Positions 6,860-13,310 of a stretch of 17,988 nucleotides of DNA are shown piece after piece. The stretch's first letter is position 1, and the number at the start of each line of letters is the position of its first letter. Origin of the DNA: an uncultured Alistipes sp. (GTDB lineage: Bacteria; Bacteroidota; Bacteroidia; Bacteroidales; UBA932). The stretch covers positions 1 to 17,988 of the forward strand of contig UQUJ01000062.1 of assembly GCA_900544195.1 (NCBI GenBank), read 5' to 3'. The notes under the pieces were generated by a model, which saw only the letters and a program-made list of their open reading frames with translations, was not told where the DNA came from and did no database searches. A program made the position numbers and the translations under genes.

Positions 6860-7600
6860 CTACTTCACGATTCCGTTGTACTGCTCACAGACATTGTGGT
6901 AACTCTCAAGGTTGCCGATGTCATAGCGGTGGCCCGGCATCTCCATGGCGTGCACGGGAACCTGTGTGGCCAGCCATGCGATGTAGCTGCCCGGGGCGTC
7001 TGTGCCGCAACCTGCCGAGATTCCGGAAGGGATCAAACGCGCGTCCTTGCGGGTGTAGAAATAGAACGGGGGACAGCACCAATGCGAGCGAGGCTCTGAC
7101 GGCTTCTCCTCCATGCTGAGTATCAAATCCTCATCGTTCACTTCCACGACACCGCATTTGCGGAGCCGCTGCTCCGAAGGCTCGAAGAAACGCATGATGC
7201 AGGACGTGCCTTTCGCGCGGGCATATTCAATGAACCTCACAAGACTGAAATCCAGAACATTGTCTCCTGCGATGACGAGCATGTCATCATCGAGCCCCAG
7301 AGAGTCGATCGCGAACTGGATGTCACGCACGGCCCCCAGACGTGTATCGTTCGTGGAGGTTCCGTCATCCACCACAGTGATCTTGTCGTCAGGACGTCCG
7401 GCTGCCCATTCGGCGAAATGTCCGGCGAACTTATGGTTGGAGATGACGACATATTCATCAACCGCTCCGGAAGTCTTGATGTCATCGATCAGCCAGTCCA
7501 GAATGGCTTTGTCCCGGACTTTAAGCAGCGGTTTCGGAAAATTCTCCGTCAGCGGGTAGAGCCTCGTGGCATAACCCGCGGCAAGTATCAGGCATTTCAT
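6860..7600 (-). CDS. Sugar-1-phosphate nucleotidylyltransferase
   Basis: The 246-aa protein is a RmlA/GlmU-type nucleotidylyltransferase that would couple an NTP to a sugar-1-phosphate, releasing pyrophosphate and giving an NDP-sugar. The signature LILAAGYATRLYPLT (4-18) is followed by PKPLL (22-26) with K23. The metal-binding aspartate is D113 in IAGDNVLD, and the second acidic site is D227 in GHRYDIGN. It lacks the acetyltransferase domain of GlmU. Its ATG overlaps the stop of the upstream GHMP kinase by 4 bases (ATGA, 7597-7600), a typical translational-coupling arrangement. The likely substrate is the kinase product, a hexose- or uronic-acid-1-phosphate. The nucleotide and sugar specificity cannot be told from sequence alone. 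Other possibilities are mannose-1-P guanylyl- or glucose-1-P thymidylyl-transferase activity. Confidence 0.85.
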   Translation of the reverse strand: MKCLILAAGYATRLYPLTENFPKPLLKVRDKAILDWLIDDIKTSGAVDEYVVISNHKFAGHFAEWAAGRPDDKITVVDDGTSTNDTRLGAVRDIQFAIDSLGLDDDMLVIAGDNVLDFSLVRFIEYARAKGTSCIMRFFEPSEQRLRKCGVVEVNDEDLILSMEEKPSEPRSHWCCPPFYFYTRKDARLIPSGISAGCGTDAPGSYIAWLATQVPVHAMEMPGHRYDIGNLESYHNVCEQYNGIVK

Positions 7601-8769
7601 ATCTTCACACCGTCAGCGCTGTGGCAGATGCATGCGGAGTAGTGTCCCTTAAGTTCCGGGAATGCCGCAAGATACTCTGTCTCGACTTTTTTGAATATGT
7701 CTTCCCGGAACGCCGGGTCGATGATCGCCATGCAGCATCCCTTGAATCCCGCTCCGCTGAAACGTCCGCCGTAGATGCCTTCGGTCTGGGTCATGATCTC
7801 GTAGATCTTCTTGAGTTCCGGCGAGCCTGTCTCCCATTTCTCGATGGAAGACTTGCCGCTCTCGAAGCTGAGGCGGCCGAATTCCTCAAGATTCCCGCTT
7901 CTCCAGGCCTCGGCTCCGCGCTGCACACGGTCATATTCCCCGTACCAGTGCTCGGCACGTCTGCGCCAAGTTTCCGGCAGACGGTCAGCGAACCTGTGGA
8001 ACACCTCGACCGGAACGTCACGTAGGTTGGTCTCCCCGAACTTGCCGTATTCCATTCCGGCGTAGGCTTTTAGGGCGTAGGCCGCACTGCGGCATTCGTC
8101 CACACGCATGTTGAACTTGCTGCCGGCAAGGGTACGCTCGACACCGCTGAAAAAAATCGCGATCTCGTAAGGCTTCATGGCCGTGGATGTCGGGATGAGC
8201 TCGTAGCTGTCATCCTTGGTGTCAAGGTAGAGCAGGTGATCTTTTTTAGAATACACCTCGCAGCTTTGGTCCAGCTTTCCGCATGAGACTCCGACATAGT
8301 CGTTCTCCGCGGCCATCTCGGTCTTGATCAGCTCGACATCCGAGAGGTGGATCCCATTGACCGTGCACAGAGCCTTCAGGAAAGCTATCGTGACGGCTGC
8401 CGATGAGGAAAGTCCTCCGATTGGAAGCGATCCCTCGATCACTCCGCTGAGACCGACACGGAGTGGGTACTTGGCTCCAAGTTTGAGTGTCGCCCCGCGC
8501 AGGTAGTCGGCCCAGTCGCCCTGTTTGGTCTCAGGCACCGAGTTCACATGCCACTGTGCGCGTTTCTCGAACTGGAGCGATGAAAACTCAATGACTCCGT
8601 TCTGCTTTGGAGCGAAGGCGATGTGGATTCCCTTGTCAATGGCCAGACCGGTCACCTTGCCGAGCTGGTGGTCGGAGTGTGCGCCCAGAGGGCAGACACG
8701 ATACGGACAGAACGAGAGCCCTTCCGGCTCCCGTCTGTACGTTTCCCTGAATTTCTGTTCACAAGTCAT
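7597..8769 (-). CDS. GHMP kinase, galacturonokinase-like
   Basis: The 390-aa kinase belongs to the galactokinase branch of the GHMP family, which phosphorylates a sugar at C1 with ATP. The first motif is CPYRVCPLGAHSDHQ (21-35). It resembles plant galacturonokinase (PYRICPLGAHIDHQ, from memory) more than galactokinase (GRVNLIGEHTDY). The ATP-binding motif GSLPIGGLSSSAAV spans 113-126, the probable catalytic base is D167 in GKLDQSC, and a C-terminal RFSGAGFKGCC gives motif 3. The frame is open up to 8862, but the ATG at 8769 is preferred: it lies 4 bases after the pgi stop and gives the family's usual N-terminus. The 3' end overlaps the nucleotidylyltransferase start. Together they could make an NDP-sugar from free galacturonate, galactose or a related sugar. 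The family is secure, the substrate inferred. Confidence 0.85.
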   Translation of the reverse strand: MTCEQKFRETYRREPEGLSFCPYRVCPLGAHSDHQLGKVTGLAIDKGIHIAFAPKQNGVIEFSSLQFEKRAQWHVNSVPETKQGDWADYLRGATLKLGAKYPLRVGLSGVIEGSLPIGGLSSSAAVTIAFLKALCTVNGIHLSDVELIKTEMAAENDYVGVSCGKLDQSCEVYSKKDHLLYLDTKDDSYELIPTSTAMKPYEIAIFFSGVERTLAGSKFNMRVDECRSAAYALKAYAGMEYGKFGETNLRDVPVEVFHRFADRLPETWRRRAEHWYGEYDRVQRGAEAWRSGNLEEFGRLSFESGKSSIEKWETGSPELKKIYEIMTQTEGIYGGRFSGAGFKGCCMAIIDPAFREDIFKKVETEYLAAFPELKGHYSACICHSADGVKI

Positions 8770-8773
8770 GGCT

Positions 8774-10108
8774 CTACAGTCTTGCCTGAAGAGCCTTTCC
8801 CTGCTCCTCGTAGCCAGGCTTGCCCAGAAGCGCGAACATGTTCTTCTTGTAAGCTTCCACACCTGGCTGGTTGAACGGATTCACGCCGAGGACATAGGCG
8901 CTGACTCCGCAGGCATATTCAAAGAAATAGAACAGGCCGCCGAGGTTGAATGCGTTGATTTTCTCGATTGATACTTCCAGCTGAGGTACTCCGCCGTCGA
9001 TGTGTGCGAGCTTTGTTCCGAGCTGTGCCATGGCGTTGCAGTGTTCCACGTGCTGACCTGCAAGGTAGTTGAGCTGGTCAAGATTCTGCTCGTCGCTGCC
9101 GATGACTACCTCGCGGTTGCTCTTCTCGATGTTCACGACGGTCTCGAACACTACCCTGTCACCGTCCTGGATGAACTGTCCCATAGAATGGAGGTCGGTG
9201 GTGAAGTTCACTGAAGCCGGGAATATTCCCTTGAGATCCTTGCCCTCGGACTCGCCGTAAAGCTGCTTCCACCACTCTCCAAGGTACTGGAACTTAGGAT
9301 TGTAAGCCACCAGAATCTCGACTTTCTTTCCAAGTTTAGAATATAGGAGGTTCCTCATCGCGGCGTACTGCACGGCTGGGTTCTCCTCACCTTTGACAGC
9401 AAGAGCCTTCTCCATCTCGGCGGCTCCGGCAAGCATCTCACGTACATCGAATCCGGCGAGAACGATAGGCAGGAGTCCGACAGGAGTGAGAACTGAGAAA
9501 CGGCCTCCGACATTGTCCGGAACGACGAATGTCTTGTAGCCTTCCTGTGTGGAGAGGGTTTTGAGGGCACCCTTGTGGGCGTCTGTGATGGCGACGATCC
9601 TTTCGGATGCGTCAGTGTAGTTCTTCTCGATGTGTTCCTTCACGATTCTGAAGGCTACAGCCGGCTCGGTGGTGGTGCCGGACTTGGAGATCACGACAGT
9701 GGCGACATTTCTTTCTGCCACGAGGTCCATCAGCTCGGCGAGATATTCCTCTGAAAGGTTATTGCCGGCGAAGACAACCTCCGGGGCCTCTTTGGCGCCG
9801 CCAAGCTGCTTGGCGAAATTGTGTGAAAGAGCTTCGATTGCGCAGCGGGCTCCAAGATAGGATCCGCCGATGCCGATCACAACGACCAGATTGACGCCCT
9901 TGGCTTTCCAGCAGTCACGCACAGCCTCGCAATCGGCGATGAGGGTCTCAGGGGTCTGGGAAGGCAGATGCTTCCAACCGAGGAAGTCATTGCCAGCGCC
10001 AGTCTCATTTTCAAGTACATCAAAAGCGGCAAGGGCCTTTTCGACATATTCCTTGTAATCCGCGTCCTCAACGAAGGAGGAGCATCCTCCCAAATTGACT
10101 TTGACCAT
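8774..10108 (-). CDS. pgi: Glucose-6-phosphate isomerase
   Basis: The 444-aa enzyme interconverts glucose-6-phosphate and fructose-6-phosphate in glycolysis and gluconeogenesis. Two SIS folds are visible. The first has GIGGSYLGARCAIEAL and SKSGTTTEP, which bind the sugar phosphate. The PGI signature DNVGGRFSVLTPVGLLP, the catalytic-glutamate region GEWWKQLYGESEGKD and the C-terminal GVNPFNQPGVEAYKKNM follow. The length is that of the short bacterial/archaeal-type PGI (about 440-450 aa), not the 550-aa E. coli form. The ATG at 10108 begins MVKVNLGG and is preceded by AGAAG; longer readings would run through the promoter at 10156-10188 and are rejected. It is the first gene of an operon with the GHMP kinase (4-bp gap) and the nucleotidylyltransferase. 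Confidence 0.96.
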   Translation of the reverse strand: MVKVNLGGCSSFVEDADYKEYVEKALAAFDVLENETGAGNDFLGWKHLPSQTPETLIADCEAVRDCWKAKGVNLVVVIGIGGSYLGARCAIEALSHNFAKQLGGAKEAPEVVFAGNNLSEEYLAELMDLVAERNVATVVISKSGTTTEPAVAFRIVKEHIEKNYTDASERIVAITDAHKGALKTLSTQEGYKTFVVPDNVGGRFSVLTPVGLLPIVLAGFDVREMLAGAAEMEKALAVKGEENPAVQYAAMRNLLYSKLGKKVEILVAYNPKFQYLGEWWKQLYGESEGKDLKGIFPASVNFTTDLHSMGQFIQDGDRVVFETVVNIEKSNREVVIGSDEQNLDQLNYLAGQHVEHCNAMAQLGTKLAHIDGGVPQLEVSIEKINAFNLGGLFYFFEYACGVSAYVLGVNPFNQPGVEAYKKNMFALLGKPGYEEQGKALQARL

Positions 10109-10155
10109 ATTTCTTCTAAAAATTAAATGTTTATAATTCATTGTTTGCCAAGTCA

Positions 10156-10188
10156 CAAAAATAGCCATTTTCCTCAAAAATTCCGCAA
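10156..10188 (-). promoter_or_regulatory. Bacteroidota-type promoter of the pgi operon
   Basis: On the minus strand, TTG (10188-10186) precedes TATTTTTG (10163-10156) with a 22-bp spacer, slightly longer than ideal. The leader to the ATG at 10108 would be about 42 nt. Confidence 0.6.
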
Positions 10189-10256
10189 TTATTCTATGAA
10201 TATGTAACATGAAAAAAATAAGTTGCCTCAGACTAAGAGACTATTTTCGAGGATAG

Positions 10257-10309
10257 ATCTTTTTTCGAAGAAGGAGTGTGCCGGTGGCACAGGACAGATG
10301 AAAAAAGAT
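10257..10309. repeat. Nested inverted repeat between divergent pgi and dipeptidase genes
   Basis: A perfect 10-bp outer pair, ATCTTTTTTC (10257-10266) with GAAAAAAGAT (10300-10309), encloses an inner hairpin TGTGCC-GGT-GGCACA (10277-10291). It lies between the two divergent promoters. The rest of 10109-10471 holds only those promoters and no coding signal. The function is unknown; it could be an operator or another palindromic repeat. Confidence 0.55.
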
Positions 10310-10417
10310 ATAGACCGAAAAGATTCCTTAAGATGATGCAGGTTATTTTTTGAAGGTTACTATATGCGCGTCAATCGGCATTTGCGTGTGGTTGATCGCT
10401 GAGTTGTCTTCCATGTC

Positions 10418-10448
10418 TTGAAATTACGGTAGGTTTTGGTTATTTTTG
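10418..10448 (+). promoter_or_regulatory. Bacteroidota-type promoter of the dipeptidase gene
   Basis: TTG at 10418-10420 and TATTTTTG at 10441-10448 are separated by 20 bp, a full match to the -33/-7 consensus. The leader to the ATG at 10472 would be about 18 nt, with AAAGG just before the ATG. Confidence 0.72.
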
Positions 10449-10471
10449 TGAAACGCAAATAACGCAAAGGA

Positions 10472-11836
10472 ATGAAGGAATATATTCAAGAAAACAGGGA
10501 GCGGTTCTTTGAGGAGCTGTTCTCTCTCCTGCGGATTCCGTCCATCAGCGCGAAGCAGGATCACAAGAAGGACATGGTGCGCTGTGCCGAGAGGTTGAAG
10601 GAACTGCTTCTGGAGGCTGGTGCCGATGAGGCCGGGGTCTATCCGAGCAAGGGCAATCCAGTGGTGTTCGGCAAGAAGATCATCAATCCGGAATGGAAAA
10701 CCGTGATGGTTTACGGCCACTATGACGTGCAGCCGCCGGAGCCGCTTGAAAAGTGGCACACGGATCCGTTCGAGCCGGTGATCAAGCAGGACCCGACCGG
10801 TCAGGAGGCCATCTATGCCCGTGGAGCCAACGATGACAAAGGACAGCTATTCATGCACATCAAGGCTTTTGAATATCTCCTCCGCAGCGGAAAGTTGCGC
10901 CACAATGTGAAGTTCATCTTCGAGGGCGAGGAGGAGATCGGCAGCCCGTCCCTTCCGGCATGGGTCAAGGATCACAAGAAGTGGCTGGGAGCTGATGTGG
11001 TCCTGGTTTCGGACACGACGATGATCTCAGATAAGGTTCCTTCGATCAATTGCGGAATGAGGGGATTGGCCTATTTGGAGGTGACGCTGACGGGGCCGGA
11101 CAAGGATCTGCACTCCGGGCATTACGGTGGCACGGTCGCCAATCCTATCCAGACGCTTTGCGATCTGATCTCCGGACTGATCGACAAGGACGGTCGTGTC
11201 ACAATCCCGGGATTCTATGACGATGTAGTGGAACTTTCCAGAAAGGACAGGGCGCAGCTTGCAAGGGCTCCGTTCAATCTCAAGGAGTTTGAGGAGTCTG
11301 TGGGAGTCAAGGCCTTGCGTGGCGAGAAGGGTTACACTCCGCTTGAGAGAATCGGCATAAGGCCTTGCCTGGATGTGTGCGGAATCTGGGGTGGATACAT
11401 CGGAGAGGGTGCCAAGACGGTTCTTCCGTCCGTAGCCCACGCCAAGATCTCGATGCGTCTCGTGCCGAATCAGGAGAGTGCCAAGATCACGAGGATATTC
11501 AAGAAACATCTGGAGAGGATCGCTCCGAAATATTGCCGCATAGAGGTCAAGCCGTGCGAGGGTGGGGAAGGGTTCCTCATTCCGATCTCGTCACCGGCGT
11601 TCCAGGCGGCTTCCAAGGCTATGGAGGAGGTCTATGGTATCAAGCCGGTTCCAAGCCGAGGCGGTGGAAGCATTGCCGTGCTGGCTGACATGCAGAAGAT
11701 CCTCGGAGTTGATCCGCTGCTGATGGGCTTTGGCCTTGAAAGAGACACAATCCATTCTCCGAACGAAAGTTATCTCTTAAGGCAGTTCTTCGCAGGGATG
11801 GAGTCCATCGCCAAGTTTTATGAATATTACGAATAG
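10472..11836 (+). CDS. M20 family metallo-dipeptidase
   Basis: The 454-aa enzyme is a zinc aminoacyl-histidine/carnosine-type (CNDP-like) M20 dipeptidase. Metal and catalytic residues are visible in order: H83 and D85 in YGHYDVQP, bridging D121 in GANDDKGQ, catalytic E154 and ligand E155 in EGEEEIGS, D181 in VSDTT, and H428 in DTIHSPNES. The dimerisation (lid) domain lies between about 200 and 360 and includes LHSGHYGG, which contributes an active-site histidine in trans in this family. There is no signal peptide, so it acts in the cytoplasm, probably on imported dipeptides. The start has a promoter 24 bases upstream and an AAAGG just before it. The length is normal. pyrF follows 29 bases after the stop and is probably cotranscribed. 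Confidence 0.94.
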   Translation: MKEYIQENRERFFEELFSLLRIPSISAKQDHKKDMVRCAERLKELLLEAGADEAGVYPSKGNPVVFGKKIINPEWKTVMVYGHYDVQPPEPLEKWHTDPFEPVIKQDPTGQEAIYARGANDDKGQLFMHIKAFEYLLRSGKLRHNVKFIFEGEEEIGSPSLPAWVKDHKKWLGADVVLVSDTTMISDKVPSINCGMRGLAYLEVTLTGPDKDLHSGHYGGTVANPIQTLCDLISGLIDKDGRVTIPGFYDDVVELSRKDRAQLARAPFNLKEFEESVGVKALRGEKGYTPLERIGIRPCLDVCGIWGGYIGEGAKTVLPSVAHAKISMRLVPNQESAKITRIFKKHLERIAPKYCRIEVKPCEGGEGFLIPISSPAFQAASKAMEEVYGIKPVPSRGGGSIAVLADMQKILGVDPLLMGFGLERDTIHSPNESYLLRQFFAGMESIAKFYEYYE

Positions 11837-11850
11837 CTTGTCGAAGCGAC
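11837..11850 (+). repeat. Half-unit similar to the REP-like palindrome
   Basis: CTTGTCGAAGCGAC follows the dipeptidase stop directly. It matches 12 of 14 bases of the right half of the palindromes at 5474-5500 and 5548-5574 (CCTGTCGAAGTGAC). The left half is missing, so it may be a relic or a chance resemblance. Confidence 0.35.
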
Positions 11851-11865
11851 ATTAGAACAACAAGA

Positions 11866-12669
11866 ATGACAACAACAGAACTATATTCCCAAATAAAGAA
11901 AAAAGGTTCGATGCTCTGCGTCGGCCTTGACACTGATTTCTCCAAGATTCCGGAGTGTGTGAAGGCGGGCAGGGCGGTTGGAGAGGCCGTGTTGGAGTTC
12001 AACAAGCGCATCATTGACGCCACCTCCCCACATTGCGTCGCTTTCAAACCGAATCTCGCTTTCTATGAGTGCCTCGGAGTGGATGGTATGGCTATCCTTG
12101 ACAAGACCGTCGATTATATTCGTTCAAACCATCCGGAGCAGTTCATCATAGCGGACGCGAAGAGGGGAGACATCGGCAACACCGCCAAGATGTACGCCAA
12201 AAGCCTCTTCGAGACCTTCGACTTTGACGCTGTCACCCTTTCCCCTTACATGGGCAGCGAGACGGTCACCCCTTTCCTTGAATATCCCGGCCGCTACGCC
12301 ATCGTGGTGGCTCTGTCCTCCAACCCGTCCTCCGTCGATTTCCAGACCGCCGAGAAAGGCGGCAAACCCCTCTATCAGGTCGTGATGGAAAAGATGATGG
12401 AAATCTCCTCGCCGGAGAACATGATGTTTGTGGTTGGCGCGACCAAGGCCGACAAACTGAAGGAGATCAGACAGTTCAGCCCTGACAATTTCTTCCTTGT
12501 CCCCGGTGTCGGAGCGCAAGGCGGAAGTGCCGGGGAGGTGATCGCCAACGGTGCCAATTCAAGAGGTGGCCTTCTGATTAACTCCTCCCGTGGAGTCCTC
12601 TACGCTTCTTCCGGCGAGGATTTCGCCGAGGCCGCCGCTGCCGTCGCCGCTCGCACGGCAGTTATTTGA
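11866..12669 (+). CDS. pyrF: Orotidine 5'-phosphate decarboxylase
   Basis: The 267-aa protein catalyses the last step of de novo UMP synthesis, decarboxylating OMP. It belongs to the longer, type-2 OMPdecase group common in Bacteroidota and actinobacteria. The catalytic D-x-K-R-x-x-D motif is D97-A98-K99-R100-G101-D102 in IIADAKRGDIGNTAKMYA. Substrate-binding motifs include LCVGLDTD (17-24), CVAFKPNLAFYE (57-68) and, near the C-terminus, LVPGVGAQGG and NSSRGVLYAS for the phosphate. The ATG at 11866 is the natural start. It lies 29 bases after the dipeptidase gene with no clear promoter between. The inverted MITE-like element copy 2 begins 20 bases after the stop, and its hairpin may end the transcript. 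Confidence 0.96.
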   Translation: MTTTELYSQIKKKGSMLCVGLDTDFSKIPECVKAGRAVGEAVLEFNKRIIDATSPHCVAFKPNLAFYECLGVDGMAILDKTVDYIRSNHPEQFIIADAKRGDIGNTAKMYAKSLFETFDFDAVTLSPYMGSETVTPFLEYPGRYAIVVALSSNPSSVDFQTAEKGGKPLYQVVMEKMMEISSPENMMFVVGATKADKLKEIRQFSPDNFFLVPGVGAQGGSAGEVIANGANSRGGLLINSSRGVLYASSGEDFAEAAAAVAARTAVI

Positions 12670-12689
12670 CAAATTAAGTAATCATTAAA

Positions 12690-12789
12690 GAGTCCACTTG
12701 AAAAAGTCGTTTTTGAAAAAAAACATGTGCCTCGCAGATCCTTCTGTAAGGGGTAAAAAGAGGCAAATGGCACTTTTTCAAGTGGGCTC
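12690..12789 (-). repeat. MITE-like inverted-repeat element, copy 2 (reverse orientation)
   Basis: This 100-bp copy is the reverse complement of 3-101, with a few substitutions and a length change in an A/T run. Its own ends are GAGTCCACTTGAAAAAGT (12690-12707) and, read in reverse complement from the right, GAGCCCACTTGAAAAAGT (17 of 18 matches), so the whole unit can fold back on itself. It starts 20 bp after the pyrF stop. The flanks ATTAAA and ATAGAT give no convincing target duplication. Confidence 0.8.
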
Positions 12790-13160
12790 ATAGATGGATT
12801 ACGAAGATTTATTATATTCGCCGAAAATTGGTGGAAAAAATAGAACGAGGGGTAAAGCGGACACCTTTCAGGCGAGTCTTGGTTCACAGACGAAGATACC
12901 CTGATACCTGTGATAGTGAGTTTTGACTTTCACTTTTTGCCATTGCAAAAGCGCGTGTGGGCTTTTACTTCGACAATTCGATGATACTCCACATTAATGG
13001 GTATCTCGAGTTGAGCGTGTGATGTTCTTTTCTTGTACATATATGTTATCAGAGAGTGTAAAAGAACTAGCGGCTTCCCCTCAAAGTACACCCCTCGGTT
13101 AAATCTATAAAAAAAATCAGGCATCCATTTAGGGATAGATGGGCTCATCCTGACAAGTAC
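12790..13160. other. Intergenic stretch without a recognised gene
   Basis: Only short open frames are seen on both strands and none has a recognisable domain, promoter or ribosome-binding site. The plus-strand frame of the small gene at 13161 remains open back to 13071 but has no start codon there. This, with the neighbouring repeat and chimeric gene, suggests decayed DNA, possibly the site of an old insertion or deletion. Confidence 0.4.
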
Positions 13161-13310
13161 ATGCCGGAACTATTGGAAACAAAGGTATATCAGTTGGGAC
13201 AGGCGTTGTATGAACATATGGGAGCGGTGAGATTCAGAAAATTCATCTCGACATTGCCTCGAGTCGAGCAAGCTGTTTTGAAAGGTAGTCAAAAGACAAA
13301 GAAACAATAG
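13161..13310 (+). CDS. Small hypothetical protein or 3' gene remnant
   Basis: This 49-aa reading frame (begins MPELLETKVYQLGQ, ends QKTKKQ) has balanced, protein-like composition with amphipathic stretches and a lysine-rich tail. I do not recognise it. The same frame is open for another 30 codons upstream (from 13071, reading RLPLKVHPSV onward, including RWAHPDKY) without a start codon, so it could be the 3' end of a longer lost gene. No promoter or ribosome-binding site is visible. Its stop is immediately adjacent to the stop of the convergent chimeric gene, with no spacer. Confidence 0.3.
   Translation: MPELLETKVYQLGQALYEHMGAVRFRKFISTLPRVEQAVLKGSQKTKKQ

Noticed and set aside
8770..8862. 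Longer start for the GHMP kinase
   Set aside because: The extra 31 residues overlap pgi, are rich in Arg and Ser, and have no match to the family N-terminus.
10109..10210. Longer start for pgi
   Set aside because: It would run through the -33/-7 promoter, and the ATG at 10108 gives the family N-terminus with AGAAG just upstream.
12930..13148. Minus-strand 72-codon open frame
   Set aside because: No domain, promoter or ribosome-binding site; the composition is unusual and the region appears decayed.
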